Shown: positions 16,041-25,921, counted from the first letter of the stretch. The stretch is 37,355 nucleotides of DNA from Stenotrophomonas lacuserhaii (GCF_014836545.1 NZ_JACSQS010000018.1:44345-81699), one strand, 5' to 3'. Notes: generated by a model from the letters alone, not told the origin. Numbers and translations are program-made.

Positions 16041-16113
16041 GCCAGTCTGAACGGGGTACACGGAGGCCCCCCCGTAACCTTCCAGGATAAGGAAGGGCTT
16101 GACAGGAGCGCAT

Positions 16114-16143
16114 TTGACTGCGTTTCTGGCAGGTTGCTACAAT
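16114..16143 (+). promoter_or_regulatory. Promoter of the str unit (rpsL-rpsG-fusA-tuf)
   Basis: The -35 TTGACT (16114-16119) and -10 TACAAT (16138-16143) are 18 bp apart, giving a start near 16150 and a leader of about 80 bases. A perfect TTGACA also occurs 15 bp upstream (16099-16104), but no -10-like hexamer lies at the right distance from it. Confidence 0.75.
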
Positions 16144-16153
16144 CGTCTGTCTC

Positions 16154-16175
16154 AGCAGGCCAGTAATGGTCTGCT
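16154..16175 (+). promoter_or_regulatory. Hairpin at the 5' end of the str leader
   Basis: AGCAGGCCA (16154-16162) pairs with TGGTCTGCT (16167-16175) over a GTAA tetraloop, nine pairs with one G-U. It begins within a few bases of the expected transcript start and is followed by TTTAACATTT. It could stabilise the 5' end or take part in regulation. Confidence 0.5.
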
Positions 16176-16232
16176 TTAACATTTCCGCATCTCTGGCTGG
16201 CATCTGCCGGCCCCAATCAGAAGAACCTACTG

Positions 16233-16607
16233 ATGGCGACGATCAACCAGCTGGTCCGCAAGCCGCGGCAAGCTACCACCTACAAGAGTGCCTCGCCGGC
16301 GCTCGAGAAGTGCCCGCAGCGCCGTGGCGTCTGCACGCGCGTCTACACCACCACCCCGAAGAAGCCGAACTCGGCCCTCCGCAAGGTTGCAAAGGTCCGC
16401 CTGACCAACCAGGAAGAGGTCATCAGCTACATCGGTGGTGAAGGCCACAACCTGCAGGAGCACTCCGTGGTCCTGATCCGCGGCGGTCGCGTCAAGGATC
16501 TGCCGGGTGTGCGTTACCACACTGTTCGCGGTTCGCTCGATGCCTCCGGTGTCGCCAAGCGTCGCCAGGCCCGTTCGAAGTACGGCGCCAAGCGTCCGAA
16601 GGCATAA
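16233..16607 (+). CDS. rpsL: 30S ribosomal protein S12
   Basis: S12 (124 residues) sits at the decoding centre and controls accuracy. [19 protein letters not shown] (39-57) contains Lys43, and [13 protein letters not shown] contains Lys88; both are the residues mutated in streptomycin resistance and are wild type here. The usual DLPGVRYH loop with the methylthiolated Asp (Asp89) is present. AGAAG lies upstream of the ATG. First gene of the str unit. Only 11 bases separate it from rpsG, too short for the S7-binding spacer found in E. coli. Confidence 0.98.
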   Translation: MATINQLVRKPRQATTYKSASPALEKCPQRRGVCTRVYTTTPKKPNSALRKVAKVRLTNQEEVISYIGGEGHNLQEHSVVLIRGGRVKDLPGVRYHTVRGSLDASGVAKRRQARSKYGAKRPKA

Positions 16608-16618
16608 GGAGAGAGCAC

Positions 16619-17086
16619 ATGTCGCGTAAAGGTAATACTCCCCAGCGTTCCGTCCTGCCCGATCCGAAGCACGGAAGTGAAACGATCGCCCGCTTCATCA
16701 ACATGGTGATGCTGAGCGGCAAGAAGTCCGTGGCCGAGAAGATCGTCTACGGTGCGATGGACGTGATCAGCGAAAAGAACGCCAACTCGATCGAGCTGGT
16801 GCAGAAGGCGCTGGACAACGTTGCGCCGTCGGTCGAGGTCAAGTCCCGCCGTGTCGGTGGTGCCACCTACCAGGTGCCGGTCGAAGTGCGTTCCTCGCGC
16901 AAGATGGCCCTGGCCATGCGTTGGCTGATCGACTCCGCGCGCAAGCGTGGCGAGAACACCATGCCGAAGAAGCTCGCTGCTGAACTGATCGATGCCTCGG
17001 AAAACCGTGGCGGCGCCATCAAGAAGCGCGAAGAAACCCACCGTATGGCCGAAGCCAACAAGGCATTCGCCCACTACCGCTGGTGA
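16619..17086 (+). CDS. rpsG: 30S ribosomal protein S7
   Basis: S7 (155 residues) nucleates assembly of the 30S head and lines the E site. The N-terminal [21 protein letters not shown], the [10 protein letters not shown] region, the [12 protein letters not shown] segment (about 80-91) and the C-terminal [10 protein letters not shown] are typical. It has a strong AAGGAG site and lies 11 bases after rpsL. In E. coli S7 represses the str mRNA through the rpsL-rpsG spacer; that spacer is lacking here, so control by S7, if kept, would need another site. Confidence 0.98.
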   Translation: MSRKGNTPQRSVLPDPKHGSETIARFINMVMLSGKKSVAEKIVYGAMDVISEKNANSIELVQKALDNVAPSVEVKSRRVGGATYQVPVEVRSSRKMALAMRWLIDSARKRGENTMPKKLAAELIDASENRGGAIKKREETHRMAEANKAFAHYRW

Positions 17087-17111
17087 GTTTGACGGCCTTG
17101 CAAAACAGGCA

Positions 17112-17190
17112 GGGCAGCACCATCTGAGTGCTGCCCCGCGACCCCGGAAGGGTCGCGCCAATCCGAAGGCCGCCGAAAGGCGGCGTTCGG
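17112..17190 (+). promoter_or_regulatory. Three consecutive hairpins between rpsG and fusA
   Basis: GGGCAGCAC/GTGCTGCCC (17112-17136, loop CATCTGA), CGCGACCC/GGGTCGCG (17137-17157, loop CGGAA) and CCGAA-GG-CCGCC-GAAA-GGCGG-CG-TTCGG (17163-17190) fill most of the 137-base gap. The last closely resembles the GAAA-capped hairpin of the rplK leader (4545-4566). No T-tracts follow. A regulatory or mRNA-processing role is likely, but which is unknown. Confidence 0.6.
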
Positions 17191-17223
17191 CCATCCGAAA
17201 TCCAAGAAATCGAGAGGCTCCCC

Positions 17224-19365
17224 GTGGCCCGCACCACTCCCATCGAGCGTTACCGCAATTTCGGCATCATGGCCCACATCGATGCCGGCAAGACCACCAC
17301 GTCCGAGCGCATCCTGTTCTACACCGGCAAGAGCCACAAGATCGGTGAAGTGCACGACGGCGCTGCCACCATGGACTGGATGGAGCAGGAGCAGGAGCGT
17401 GGCATCACGATCCAGTCCGCTGCCACCACCGCGTTCTGGAAGGGCATGGACAAGTCCCTGCCGGAGCACCGTTTCAACATCATCGACACCCCCGGGCACG
17501 TCGACTTCACCATCGAAGTGGAGCGCTCGCTGCGCGTGCTCGACGGTGCGGTGTTCGTGCTGTGCGCCGTCGGTGGCGTCCAGCCGCAGTCCGAAACCGT
17601 GTGGCGCCAGGCCAACCGGTACAAGGTGCCGCGCATTGCCTTCGTCAACAAGATGGACCGTACCGGTGCCAACTTCACCAAGGTCGTTGGCCAGCTGAAG
17701 GCCAAGCTCGGTGCCGTCGCCGTGCCGATGCAGCTGCCGATCGGCGCTGAAGAAAACTTCAAGGGCGTGGTCGACCTCATCAAGATGAAGGCCATCCATT
17801 GGGATGAAGCTTCCCAGGGCATGAAGTTCGATTACCTGGACATCCCGGCCGACATGCTGGCGGAGGCCGAAGAGGCCCGCACCTACATGATCGAAGCCGC
17901 GGCTGAAGCCAGCGAAGAGATGATGGAAAAGTACCTGGGCGGCGAAGAGCTGACCGAGGCCGAGATCGTCGAGGCCCTGCGCGTGCGCACGCTGGCTACC
18001 GACATCGTGCCGATGTACTGCGGTTCGGCGTTCAAGAACAAGGGCGTGCAGGCCATGCTCGATGGCGTGGTGCAGCTGCTGCCGTCGCCGATCGACGTGC
18101 CGGACGTGACCGGTACCGACGTGGACGACGAAACCGTCGCCCTGAGCCGCAAGTCCGATGACAAGGCACCGTTCTCGGCGCTGGCCTTCAAGATCATCAC
18201 CGACCCGTTCGTCGGCGCGCTGACCTTCTTCCGTGTCTACTCGGGCACGCTGAACGCCGGCGACCAGCTGCTGAACTCGGTCAAGGGCAAGAAGGAGCGC
18301 ATCGGTCGCATCCTGCAGATGCACTCCAACGATCGCGAAGAGATCAAGGAAGTGCTGGCCGGTGACATCGCCGCGGCCGTGGGTCTGAAGGACACCACCA
18401 CCGGTGACACGCTGTGCTCGCAGGAGCACCCGATCATCCTGGAGCGCATGGTGTTCCCGGAGCCGGTCATCTCGATGGCCGTCGAACCGAAGACCAAGTC
18501 CGACCAGGAAAAGATGGGTCTGGCCCTCGGCCGCCTGGCCCAGGAAGATCCGTCGTTCCGCGTCAAGACCGACCAGGAATCCGGCCAGACGATCATCTCG
18601 GGCATGGGTGAGCTGCACCTGGACATCATCGTCGACCGCATGAAGCGCGAGTTCAACGTTGAAGCCAACGTCGGCAAGCCGCAGGTGGCTTACCGCGAAA
18701 CCATCCAGATGTCGGATGTGAAGTCGGACTACAAGCACGCCAAGCAGTCCGGTGGTAAGGGTCAGTACGGTCACGTCGTGATCGAGCTGTCGCCGATCAC
18801 CGCTGAAGACCGTGCCGATCCGAAGATCGGTCCGATGATCAAGGACGACTTCCTGTTCATCAACGACATCACCGGTGGCGTGATTCCGAAGGAATTCATT
18901 CCGTCGATCGAAAAGGGCCTGCGCGAAACCATCACCAGCGGTCCGCTGGCTGGCTTCCCGGTCGTGGACGTCAAGGTCAAGCTGGTGTTCGGCTCGTACC
19001 ACGACGTCGACTCCTCGGAAATGGCGTTCAAGCTGGCCTCTTCGATGGCCTTCAAGCAGGGCTTCTCCAAGGCCAAGCCGGTCCTGCTGGAGCCGATCAT
19101 GAAGGTCGAGATCGTGACCCCGAGCGACTATCAGGGTGACGTGATGGGCGACGTCAGCCGTCGTCGCGGCATGCTGCAGGGTTCGAGCGTGACCGGTGAC
19201 GGTTCGGCGGAAATCATCAACGCGATGATCCCGCTGGGTGAAATGTTCGGCTACGCGACCTCGCTGCGTTCGCAGACCCAGGGCCGTGCCACGTTCACGA
19301 TGGAATTCGACCACTACGAGCCGGCGCCGAGCAACATCGCCGACGAAGTCATGAAGAAGGCCTGA
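17224..19365 (+). CDS. fusA: Elongation factor G
   Basis: EF-G (713 residues; E. coli 704) catalyses translocation. The G domain has AHIDAGKTT (about 17-25), DTPGHVDF in the switch II region and NKMDR (about 142-146). Domain II and the C-terminal domains follow, with [19 protein letters not shown] and [11 protein letters not shown] recognisable. I start at GTG 17224 because the conserved N terminus ([22 protein letters not shown]) begins there and GAGAGG (17211-17216) is upstream; an earlier in-frame ATG at 17128 would translate through hairpins into a non-homologous extension. Third gene of the str unit, 50 bases before tuf. Confidence 0.96.
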   Translation: MARTTPIERYRNFGIMAHIDAGKTTTSERILFYTGKSHKIGEVHDGAATMDWMEQEQERGITIQSAATTAFWKGMDKSLPEHRFNIIDTPGHVDFTIEVERSLRVLDGAVFVLCAVGGVQPQSETVWRQANRYKVPRIAFVNKMDRTGANFTKVVGQLKAKLGAVAVPMQLPIGAEENFKGVVDLIKMKAIHWDEASQGMKFDYLDIPADMLAEAEEARTYMIEAAAEASEEMMEKYLGGEELTEAEIVEALRVRTLATDIVPMYCGSAFKNKGVQAMLDGVVQLLPSPIDVPDVTGTDVDDETVALSRKSDDKAPFSALAFKIITDPFVGALTFFRVYSGTLNAGDQLLNSVKGKKERIGRILQMHSNDREEIKEVLAGDIAAAVGLKDTTTGDTLCSQEHPIILERMVFPEPVISMAVEPKTKSDQEKMGLALGRLAQEDPSFRVKTDQESGQTIISGMGELHLDIIVDRMKREFNVEANVGKPQVAYRETIQMSDVKSDYKHAKQSGGKGQYGHVVIELSPITAEDRADPKIGPMIKDDFLFINDITGGVIPKEFIPSIEKGLRETITSGPLAGFPVVDVKVKLVFGSYHDVDSSEMAFKLASSMAFKQGFSKAKPVLLEPIMKVEIVTPSDYQGDVMGDVSRRRGMLQGSSVTGDGSAEIINAMIPLGEMFGYATSLRSQTQGRATFTMEFDHYEPAPSNIADEVMKKA

Positions 19366-19415
19366 GCGTAGCTCAGGTCCTCCACACCACTTTAGAAACT
19401 AAAAGGTAGATAGAA

Positions 19416-20606
19416 ATGGCAAAGGGTAAGTTCGAGCGCACCAAGCCGCACGTCAACGTCGGCACCATCGGTCACGTCGATCACGGCAAGACCACGCTGA
19501 CCGCCGCACTGACCAAGATCGGTGCCGAGCGCTTCGGTGGCGAGTTCAAGGATTACTCCGCGATCGACGCCGCGCCGGAAGAAAAGGCACGTGGCATCAC
19601 GATCTCGACCGCACACGTCGAATACGAATCCACCGTTCGTCATTACGCCCACGTCGATTGCCCGGGCCATGCCGACTACGTCAAGAACATGATCACCGGT
19701 GCTGCGCAGATGGACGGCGCGATCCTGGTCTGCTCCGCTGCTGACGGCCCGATGCCGCAGACCCGCGAGCACATCCTGCTGTCGCGTCAGGTCGGCGTGC
19801 CGTACATCGTCGTGTTCCTGAACAAGGCCGACATGGTCGACGACGCCGAGCTGCTCGAGCTGGTCGAAATGGAAGTGCGCGAGCTGCTGAGCAAGTACGA
19901 CTTCCCGGGCGACGACACCCCGATCATCGCGGGCTCGGCCCGTCTGGCGCTGGAAGGCGACCAGAGCGACATCGGCGTGCCGGCCGTCATCAAGCTGGTC
20001 GAAGCGCTGGACAGCTGGATTCCGCTGCCGGAGCGTGACGTCGACAAGCCGTTCCTGATGCCGGTGGAAGACGTGTTCTCGATCTCCGGCCGCGGCACCG
20101 TGGTGACCGGTCGTATCGAGCGCGGCGTGATCAAGGTCGGCGAAGAAATCGAAATCGTCGGTATCCGTGACACCGTCAAGACCACCGTCACCGGCGTGGA
20201 AATGTTCCGCAAGCTGCTCGACCAGGGTCAGGCAGGCGACAACGCCGGTCTGCTGCTGCGCGGCACCAAGCGTGACGACGTGCAGCGCGGTCAGGTCCTG
20301 TGCAAGCCGGGTTCGATCAAGCCGCACACCGAGTTCGAAGGCGAAGTGTACGTGCTGTCGAAGGATGAGGGCGGCCGTCACACCCCGTTCTTCAACGGCT
20401 ACCGTCCGCAGTTCTACTTCCGCACCACCGACATCACCGGCGCTGCCAAGCTGCCGGAAGGTGTTGAAATGGTGATGCCGGGCGACAACGTGAAGATGGT
20501 TGTCACCCTGATCAACCCGGTCGCCATGGACGAAGGCCTGCGCTTCGCCATCCGCGAAGGCGGTCGTACCGTCGGCGCCGGCGTGGTCTCCAAGATCATC
20601 AAGTAA
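19416..20606 (+). CDS. tuf: Elongation factor Tu, copy 2
   Basis: This second EF-Tu gene encodes a 396-residue protein identical to that at 2057-3247. The G-domain motifs [14 protein letters not shown] and NKAD are the same. The nucleotide sequences differ only at 19421, 19481, 20504 and 20570, all synonymous, leaving about 1.02 kb without a difference. The flanks are unrelated. The upstream AAAAGGTAGATAGAA gives a fair ribosome binding site. It closes the str unit and is followed by a Rho-independent terminator. In E. coli, tufA sits in the same place after fusA. Confidence 0.98.
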   Translation: MAKGKFERTKPHVNVGTIGHVDHGKTTLTAALTKIGAERFGGEFKDYSAIDAAPEEKARGITISTAHVEYESTVRHYAHVDCPGHADYVKNMITGAAQMDGAILVCSAADGPMPQTREHILLSRQVGVPYIVVFLNKADMVDDAELLELVEMEVRELLSKYDFPGDDTPIIAGSARLALEGDQSDIGVPAVIKLVEALDSWIPLPERDVDKPFLMPVEDVFSISGRGTVVTGRIERGVIKVGEEIEIVGIRDTVKTTVTGVEMFRKLLDQGQAGDNAGLLLRGTKRDDVQRGQVLCKPGSIKPHTEFEGEVYVLSKDEGGRHTPFFNGYRPQFYFRTTDITGAAKLPEGVEMVMPGDNVKMVVTLINPVAMDEGLRFAIREGGRTVGAGVVSKIIK

Positions 20607-20619
20607 TCTGTTAGACTCT

Positions 20620-20659
20620 GCACCCCGATGTTGCCTGGGTAGGGCATCGGGGTGCTTTT
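20620..20659 (+). terminator. Rho-independent terminator of the str unit
   Basis: GCACCCCGATG (20620-20630) pairs perfectly with CATCGGGGTGC (20645-20655), followed at once by TTTT. It lies 14 bases after the tuf stop. A smaller hairpin, GAAACAC/GTGTTTC, follows at 20671-20689 before the S10 promoter. Confidence 0.9.
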
Positions 20660-20728
20660 AAAAGGGAAAAGAAACACAGGATGTGTTTCGTGTTCCCCGG
20701 ACCAGGATCGGTCGCGCCATTCAGGCTT

Positions 20729-20773
20729 TGTCAACACACTGTGTTGACAGGCTTTTTGTATGTGCGCTATGCT
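20729..20773 (+). promoter_or_regulatory. S10-operon promoter with a palindrome ending in its -35
   Basis: A perfect -35 TTGACA (20744-20749) and -10 TATGCT (20768-20773) are 18 bp apart. The -35 is the end of a perfect 10-bp inverted repeat, TGTCAACACA (20729-20738) and TGTGTTGACA (20740-20749), around a single C. The symmetry could be an operator or a structural feature; no regulator can be named. The minus-strand TTGACA in the left arm has no matching -10. Start expected near 20780. Confidence 0.75.
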
Positions 20774-20782
20774 TCTACGTCT

Positions 20783-20816
20783 GGGCAGGCCGGGAAACCG
20801 ACCTGCCTACGTTTTT
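20783..20816 (+). promoter_or_regulatory. 5' hairpin of the S10 leader with T5 tail
   Basis: GGGCAGG (20783-20789) pairs with CCTGCCT (20802-20808), and inside it CGG pairs with CCG around GAAA (20794-20797). Three bases later comes TTTTT (20812-20816). It looks like an early terminator/attenuator or a 5'-protecting hairpin. In E. coli L4 attenuates transcription in the S10 leader; a similar role here is inference. The rest of the 331-base tuf-rpsJ gap holds the terminator, the promoter and about 120 bases of leader with no gene. Confidence 0.55.
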
Positions 20817-20937
20817 GAGGTTAAGGGATTGACCTTGTCGGCCTGCAGGAGTGCGGGCCGTCTGTATTCAGGATATTCATGGGACATGGCAACCCAGAGG
20901 CCTTGTCCGTCGCTCTTTTAACGAAGGAACCCCCGTC

Positions 20938-21249
20938 ATGGCGGACCAAAAGATCCGTATCCGGCTGAAGGCGTTCGATCATCGCTTGATCGACCGTTCG
21001 GCCAGCGAGATCGTAGAAACGGCAAAGCGGACCGGCGCGCAAGTGCGTGGCCCGATCCCGCTGCCGACCAAGATCGAACGCTACACCATCCTCGTCTCCC
21101 CGCACGTCGACAAAGACGCGCGTGACCAGTACGAGACCCGCACGCACAAGCGCGTGCTCGATATCGTTGATCCGAACGACAAGACCGTGGACGCGCTGAT
21201 GAAGCTCGAACTGGCTGCCGGCGTCGACGTTCAGATCAAGCTGACCTGA
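20938..21249 (+). CDS. rpsJ: 30S ribosomal protein S10 / NusE
   Basis: S10 (103 residues, exactly the usual length) belongs to the 30S head, and as NusE it joins antitermination complexes and binds the NusG KOW domain. [19 protein letters not shown] and the loop [20 protein letters not shown] are diagnostic. ATG 20938 is chosen over an in-frame ATG 29 codons upstream because GAAGGAA lies just before it and it gives the family length. First gene of the S10-spc-alpha run. Confidence 0.97.
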   Translation: MADQKIRIRLKAFDHRLIDRSASEIVETAKRTGAQVRGPIPLPTKIERYTILVSPHVDKDARDQYETRTHKRVLDIVDPNDKTVDALMKLELAAGVDVQIKLT

Positions 21250-21260
21250 GGACTACGACC

Positions 21261-21911
21261 ATGACGAAGAAATATTCGTTGGGCTTCGTGGGCCGCAAGG
21301 CTGGCATGAGCCGCGTTTTCACTGAAGATGGCCAGTCCATCCCGGTGACCCTGATCGAAGCTTCCCCGAACCGCATCGCGCAGATCAAGACCGTCGAAAC
21401 CGACGGCTACAGCGCCGTGCAGGTGACCGTCGGCGCACGTCGTGCTGCCCTGGTCAACAAGCCGGAAGCCGGCCACTTCGCCAAGGCGAAGGTCGAAGCC
21501 GGTCGTGGCCTGTGGGAATTCCGCGTTGAAGACGCGCAGCTCGGCGATTTCGCCGTTGGCGGCGAAGTCAAGGCGGACATCTTCGAAGTCGGCCAGATCG
21601 TCGACGTCCAGGGTGTCACCAAGGGCAAGGGCTTCCAGGGCACCATCAAGCGCTACAACTTCCGCATGGGTGACGCTACCCACGGCAACTCGCTGTCGCA
21701 TCGCGCGCCGGGTTCGCTGGGTCAGCGCCAGACGCCCGGCCGCGTGTTCCCGGGCAAGAAGATGTCCGGTCACATGGGTTCGGTGCAGCAGAGCACCCAG
21801 AACCTGGAAGTTGTCAAGGTCGACGTCGAGCGCGGTCTGATCGCAGTTCGCGGCGCCGTTCCGGGCGCGGCGGGTGGCGACGTGATCGTCCGTCCGGCGA
21901 GCAAGGCATAA
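21261..21911 (+). CDS. rplC: 50S ribosomal protein L3
   Basis: L3 (216 residues) starts assembly of the 50S subunit and reaches toward the peptidyl transferase centre. [10 protein letters not shown] near the N terminus and [23 protein letters not shown] (about 151-173) are typical; the GQ-x-QTPG loop is the region methylated by PrmB in E. coli. GAGGA precedes the ATG, 11 bases after rpsJ. Confidence 0.97.
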   Translation: MTKKYSLGFVGRKAGMSRVFTEDGQSIPVTLIEASPNRIAQIKTVETDGYSAVQVTVGARRAALVNKPEAGHFAKAKVEAGRGLWEFRVEDAQLGDFAVGGEVKADIFEVGQIVDVQGVTKGKGFQGTIKRYNFRMGDATHGNSLSHRAPGSLGQRQTPGRVFPGKKMSGHMGSVQQSTQNLEVVKVDVERGLIAVRGAVPGAAGGDVIVRPASKA

Positions 21912-21923
21912 GGAGAGATGACG

Positions 21924-22529
21924 ATGGAACTCGTTATCACGGGTAGCAACAACAAGGTCTCGGTCTCCGAAGCCGTGTTCGGTCGCGATTTCAGCGAAGA
22001 TCTGGTTCACCAGGTCGTCGTCGCCTATCGCAACGCCGGTCGCGCTGGTACCAAGGCTCAGAAGACTCGTTCTGAAGTGGCTGGCACCACCAAGAAGTCG
22101 AAGAAGCAGAAGGGCGGCGGTGCGCGTCATGGCGCGTTGACGGCTCCGATCTTCGTCGGCGGTGGCGTCACCTTCGCGGCCAAGCCGCGCAGCTTCGAGC
22201 AGAAGGTCAACCGTAAGCAGTACCGTGCCGCCATGTGCGCGATCCTGTCCGAGCTGAACCGTCAGGGCCGTTTGACGATCGTGGAGGCCTTCGATGTCGA
22301 AGCGACCAACACCAAGTCGTTGATCGCCAAGCTGGCCGGCCTGGAAGTGGGCAAGCGCCCGCTGATCGTCACTGAAGATGCATCCGAGCACCTGTACCTG
22401 TCGGCCCGCAACATTCCCTACGTGGAAGTGCGTGACGTGCAGGGCCTGGACCCGGTGTCGCTGGTCGGTGCCGATACGGTCATCATTACCGCTGACGCGG
22501 TCAAGAAGGTCGAGGAGTGGCTGGCATGA
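21924..22529 (+). CDS. rplD: 50S ribosomal protein L4
   Basis: L4 (201 residues, as in E. coli) lines the exit tunnel; in E. coli it also represses the S10 operon and inhibits RNase E. The tunnel loop is the basic stretch from [19 protein letters not shown] to ARHG (about 47-70). Two ATGs occur, at 21918 and 21924. AGGAG (21911-21915) is only two bases from the first but eight from the second, so MELVITGS is taken as the start. Overlaps rplW by four bases (ATGA). Confidence 0.96.
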   Translation: MELVITGSNNKVSVSEAVFGRDFSEDLVHQVVVAYRNAGRAGTKAQKTRSEVAGTTKKSKKQKGGGARHGALTAPIFVGGGVTFAAKPRSFEQKVNRKQYRAAMCAILSELNRQGRLTIVEAFDVEATNTKSLIAKLAGLEVGKRPLIVTEDASEHLYLSARNIPYVEVRDVQGLDPVSLVGADTVIITADAVKKVEEWLA

Positions 22530-22825
22530 GCAGCAACGAGAAAATCTTCAGCGTGCTGCGCGCTCCGCGAGTCTCTGAAAAGACCGCGCGCCTGCAGGAA
22601 CTTTCCAACCAGTATGTCTTCGAGATTTCGAACGAAGCCACCAAGGCCGATGTAAAGGCCGCGGTAGAGCAGCTGTTCGACGTCAAGGTCGAGGCCGTCA
22701 ACGTGCTGAACGTCAAGGGCAAGAACAAGTCCTTCCGTAACCGCGCTGGCCGCCGTGGCGATTGGCGCAAGGCGTACGTGCGCCTGGCCGATGGCCAGTC
22801 CATCGATGTAACGGCCAAGGCCTGA
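22526..22825 (+). CDS. rplW: 50S ribosomal protein L23
   Basis: L23 (99 residues) sits at the tunnel exit and docks trigger factor and [17 protein letters not shown] (residues 9-22) and the C-terminal [17 protein letters not shown] are typical. ATG 22526 overlaps the rplD stop as ATGA, with GAGGAG (22511-22516) inside rplD, pointing to coupled translation. An ATG three codons earlier lacks suitable spacing. Confidence 0.95.
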   Translation: MSSNEKIFSVLRAPRVSEKTARLQELSNQYVFEISNEATKADVKAAVEQLFDVKVEAVNVLNVKGKNKSFRNRAGRRGDWRKAYVRLADGQSIDVTAKA

Positions 22826-22835
22826 GGTCCATCCC

Positions 22836-23663
22836 ATGCCATTGATGAAATTCAAGCCCACTTCCCCCGGCCGCCGTTCGGCCGTGCGCGTGGTTACGCC
22901 CGATCTGCACAAGGGCGCACCGCACGCAGCGTTGCTGGAGCCGCAGAGCAAGTCCGGTGGTCGTAACCACCACGGTCGCATCACCACGCGTCACGTTGGT
23001 GGTGGTCACAAGCAGCATTACCGCGTCATCGATTTCAAGCGCAACAAGGAAGGCATTCCGGCGCGCGTGGAACGGATTGAATACGATCCGAACCGCACCG
23101 CCCATATCGCCCTGCTGTGCTACGTCGACGGTGAGCGTCGCTACATCATCGCACCGAAGGGCCTGAAGGCCGGTGACCAGGTGATCGCGGGCTCCGATGC
23201 GCCGATCAAGGCAGGCAACACGCTGCCGCTGCGCAACATCCCGGTCGGTACCACCATCCACGGCATCGAACTGAAGCCGGGCAAGGGTGCACAGATCGCT
23301 CGTGCCGCCGGCGCCGCCGTGCAGCTCGTTGCTCGTGAAGGCATCTACGCCACCCTGCGCCTGCGCTCGGGTGAAATGCGCAAGGTGCCGGTCGAGTGCC
23401 GCGCCACCATCGGTGAAGTCGGTAACGACGAGCACAACCTGGAAAAGCTGGGCAAGGCTGGCGCCAAGCGCTGGCGCGGTGTCCGCCCGACCGTTCGTGG
23501 TGCTGCCATGAACCCGGTTGACCATCCGCACGGCGGTGGTGAGGCGAAGGCCGGCCAGGGTAATCCGCATCCGGTCACCCCGTGGGGTGTCCCGACCAAG
23601 GGTTACAAGACGCGCCACAACAAGCGCACTCAGCAGTTCATCGTCCGCGATCGTAGGGGCTAA
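22836..23663 (+). CDS. rplB: 50S ribosomal protein L2
   Basis: L2 (275 residues; E. coli 273) binds near the peptidyl transferase centre and is needed for subunit joining. The signature [18 protein letters not shown] (225-242) includes His230, equivalent to the conserved His229 of E. coli. [20 protein letters not shown] (40-59) is the N-terminal RNA-binding loop. It follows rplW by ten bases with GAGG upstream. Confidence 0.98.
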   Translation: MPLMKFKPTSPGRRSAVRVVTPDLHKGAPHAALLEPQSKSGGRNHHGRITTRHVGGGHKQHYRVIDFKRNKEGIPARVERIEYDPNRTAHIALLCYVDGERRYIIAPKGLKAGDQVIAGSDAPIKAGNTLPLRNIPVGTTIHGIELKPGKGAQIARAAGAAVQLVAREGIYATLRLRSGEMRKVPVECRATIGEVGNDEHNLEKLGKAGAKRWRGVRPTVRGAAMNPVDHPHGGGEAKAGQGNPHPVTPWGVPTKGYKTRHNKRTQQFIVRDRRG

Positions 23664-23669
23664 TCGACC

Positions 23670-23939
23670 ATGGCACGTTCACTCAAGAAAGGCCCGTTTG
23701 TCGATCACCACCTGGTTGCTAAGGTGGCTGCCGCTGCGGGTAGCAAGCGTCCGATCAAGACCTGGTCGCGTCGTTCGATGATCCTGCCTGACATGGTAGG
23801 CGTCACCATTGCCGTGCATAACGGCAAGAACCACATCCCGGTTCTCATCAACGAGAACATGGTCGGCCACAAGCTCGGCGAATTTGCCATCACCCGGACC
23901 TTCAAGGGTCACGGTGGTGACAAGAAGTCCGGCAAGTAA
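23670..23939 (+). CDS. rpsS: 30S ribosomal protein S19
   Basis: S19 (89 residues) lies in the 30S head and contacts the A-site tRNA and bridge B1. [15 protein letters not shown] and the end [17 protein letters not shown] are family hallmarks. It begins six bases after rplB; the TAGGGG at the end of rplB serves as its ribosome binding site. Confidence 0.97.
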   Translation: MARSLKKGPFVDHHLVAKVAAAAGSKRPIKTWSRRSMILPDMVGVTIAVHNGKNHIPVLINENMVGHKLGEFAITRTFKGHGGDKKSGK

Positions 23940-23951
23940 GGAGAGATGACA

Positions 23952-24287
23952 ATGGAAGCGAAAGCCATTTTGCGCTCCGCACGCATCTCTGCGCAGAAAG
24001 CACGCCTGGTCGCTGACCAGGTGCGCGGCCTGCCTGCCGAGCGTGCGGTCAACCTGCTGAAGTTCTCGGACAAGAAGGCTGCCCACCTGATCAAGAAGGT
24101 GGTGGAGTCGGCTATTGCAAATGCCGAGAACAACCAGGGCGCTGACGTCGACGAGCTGAAGGTCCAGACCATCATGGTAGATGAAGGTCCGACCCTGAAG
24201 CGTTTCATGGCGCGGGCGAAAGGCCGCGGTACCCGCATCCTCAAGCGCACCAGCCACATCACTGTGGTTGTGGGCGCCGGCAAGTAA
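23952..24287 (+). CDS. rplV: 50S ribosomal protein L22
   Basis: L22 (111 residues) has a beta-hairpin that narrows the exit tunnel, the site of some macrolide-resistance changes. [17 protein letters not shown] near the N terminus and the hairpin [17 protein letters not shown] (about 82-98) are visible and show no deletion. As with rplD, two ATGs occur (23946, 23952). AAGGAG at 23938-23943 is too close to the first, so MEAKAILRS is chosen. Confidence 0.95.
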   Translation: MEAKAILRSARISAQKARLVADQVRGLPAERAVNLLKFSDKKAAHLIKKVVESAIANAENNQGADVDELKVQTIMVDEGPTLKRFMARAKGRGTRILKRTSHITVVVGAGK

Positions 24288-24304
24288 GCGGAAAGGAAAA
24301 GACC

Positions 24305-25036
24305 ATGGGTCATAAAGTTCATCCGATTGGTATCCGCCTCGGTATTTCCAAGGATTGGAACTCCAAGTGGTACGCCAACAAGGCCGAGTTCGCTGGTTAC
24401 CTGGCGGCCGACCTGAAGGTGCGGGAAATGCTGCGCAAGAAGCTTGCGCAGGCCGGCATCAGCAAGATCCTGATCGAGCGTCCGGCAAAGACCGCTCGCG
24501 TGACGATCCACACCGCCCGTCCGGGCGTGGTGATCGGCAAGCGCGGTGAGGACATCGAGAAGCTGCGCAAGGAAGTGAGCGAAATGATGGGCGTCCCGGC
24601 GCACATCAACGTCACCGAAGTGCGCAAGCCCGAGCTGGACGCCCAGCTGGTTGCCGAGTCCATCGCGCAGCAGCTTGAGCGTCGCATCATGTTCCGCCGT
24701 GCAATGAAGCGCTCGGTCGGCAACGCGATGCGCCTCGGTGCCCTGGGCATCAAGGTCAACGTCGGTGGCCGCTTGAACGGTGCTGAAATCGCCCGTTCGG
24801 AGTGGTACCGCGAAGGCCGCGTGCCGCTGCACACGCTGCGTGCCGACATCGACTATGGCTTCGCTGAAGCCAAGACGACCTACGGCATCATCGGCATCAA
24901 GGTCTGGATCTACAAGGGCGAGGTCTTTGATTTCTCCCAGGTTGGCCAGGAAAAGCAGGACGATTCCCCGCGCAACGATCGTAACGATCGCGGCGACCGC
25001 GGTGACCGTCAGCGCCCGGCTCGTGAAGCGAGGTAA
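24305..25036 (+). CDS. rpsC: 30S ribosomal protein S3
   Basis: S3 (243 residues; E. coli 233) forms part of the mRNA entry channel and helicase. Its type II KH domain carries [13 protein letters not shown] with the GKRG loop at 78-81. The C-terminal tail is long and highly charged (repeats of [13 protein letters not shown]), presumably disordered. AAAGGAAAAG precedes the ATG. Confidence 0.97.
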   Translation: MGHKVHPIGIRLGISKDWNSKWYANKAEFAGYLAADLKVREMLRKKLAQAGISKILIERPAKTARVTIHTARPGVVIGKRGEDIEKLRKEVSEMMGVPAHINVTEVRKPELDAQLVAESIAQQLERRIMFRRAMKRSVGNAMRLGALGIKVNVGGRLNGAEIARSEWYREGRVPLHTLRADIDYGFAEAKTTYGIIGIKVWIYKGEVFDFSQVGQEKQDDSPRNDRNDRGDRGDRQRPAREAR

Positions 25037-25041
25037 CGACA

Positions 25042-25455
25042 ATGTTGCAACCCAAGCGAACCAAATACCGCAAGGTACATAAGGGTCGTAACGACGGCCT
25101 GAGCTGGAGCGCCAACGCTGTCAGCTTCGGCGAGTACGGCCTGAAGGCAACCGCCCACGGTCAGCTGACCGCGCGTCAGATCGAAGCGGCCCGCCGCTCG
25201 ATCAGCCGCTACGTCAAGCGCGGTGGCAAGATGTGGATCCGTGTGTTCCCCGACAAGCCCATCACCAAGAAGCCCATCGAAGTTCGAATGGGTTCGGGTA
25301 AGGGCAACGTGGAATACTGGGTGGCCCAGATCCAGCCCGGCCGCATGATCTATGAAATCGAGGGTGTAACCGAAGACGTGGCACGCGAGGCGTTCCGCCT
25401 GGCCGCCGCCAAGCTTTCGGTCACCACCACTTTCGTAACCCGGACGGTGCGCTGA
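25042..25455 (+). CDS. rplP: 50S ribosomal protein L16
   Basis: L16 (137 residues) binds near the A-site tRNA elbow and organises the 50[17 protein letters not shown] and [19 protein letters not shown] (77-95) are typical; Arg82 corresponds to the arginine hydroxylated by YcfD in E. coli. Its stop and the rpmC start share one base (TGATG), so translation is probably coupled. Confidence 0.97.
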   Translation: MLQPKRTKYRKVHKGRNDGLSWSANAVSFGEYGLKATAHGQLTARQIEAARRSISRYVKRGGKMWIRVFPDKPITKKPIEVRMGSGKGNVEYWVAQIQPGRMIYEIEGVTEDVAREAFRLAAAKLSVTTTFVTRTVR

Positions 25456-25640
25456 TGGACCTCAAACAACTCCGTGAAAAGTCGGCTGACGAACTGAAGG
25501 CCCACCTGATCGACCTGCGTAAGGAACAGTTCTCTGTCCGTATGCAGCAGGTCACCGGCCAGCTGCCGAAGACTCACGATATCCGCCGGGTCCGGCGCGA
25601 GATTGCTCGCACCAAGACCCTGCTCGGCAGCACCAAGTAA
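25455..25640 (+). CDS. rpmC: 50S ribosomal protein L29
   Basis: L29 (61 residues) is a small two-helix protein at the tunnel exit, next to L23, where it helps bind SRP and trigger factor. [26 protein letters not shown] with a second helix around [17 protein letters not shown] is the classic pattern. It starts on the last base of rplP. Confidence 0.95.
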   Translation: MDLKQLREKSADELKAHLIDLRKEQFSVRMQQVTGQLPKTHDIRRVRREIARTKTLLGSTK

Positions 25641-25651
25641 GGATGGCCGCT

Positions 25652-25921
25652 ATGAGCGACAATACTGAAAACAAAGCGCTGCGCACGGTCGAAGGCCGTG
25701 TCGTCAGCAACAAGATGGACAAGACGGTCACCATCCTGGTGGAACGCCAGGTCAAGCACCCGCTGTACGGCAAGTACATCAAGCGCTCGACCAAGCTGCA
25801 CGCCCACGATGCCGACAACGCCTGCAACGAAGGCGATGTCGTCCGCGTGACCGAGATTGCTCCGATGTCCAAGACCAAGAACTGGCGCGTGGTGGAAGTC
25901 ATCACGCGTGCGGCTGAATAA
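25652..25921 (+). CDS. rpsQ: 30S ribosomal protein S17
   Basis: S17 (89 residues) is an early-binding protein of the 30S body with an OB-fold. [22 protein letters not shown] and [20 protein letters not shown] are diagnostic. ATG 25652 is used because AAGGA (25639-25643) is eight bases upstream; the ATG at 25643 lies inside that site. Only 13 bases separate it from rplN, so the terminator and promoter that divide S10 from spc in E. coli are absent here. Confidence 0.95.
   Translation: MSDNTENKALRTVEGRVVSNKMDKTVTILVERQVKHPLYGKYIKRSTKLHAHDADNACNEGDVVRVTEIAPMSKTKNWRVVEVITRAAE

Noticed and set aside
16099..16104. Perfect TTGACA as the main -35 of the str promoter
   Set aside because: No -10-like hexamer lies 16-18 bp downstream; the TTGACT 15 bp further on pairs with TACAAT.
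17128..17223. N-terminal extension of EF-G by 32 residues
   Set aside because: The extension is translated from the hairpin block, has no ribosome binding site and is not part of the EF-G family; GTG 17224 fits the conserved N terminus.
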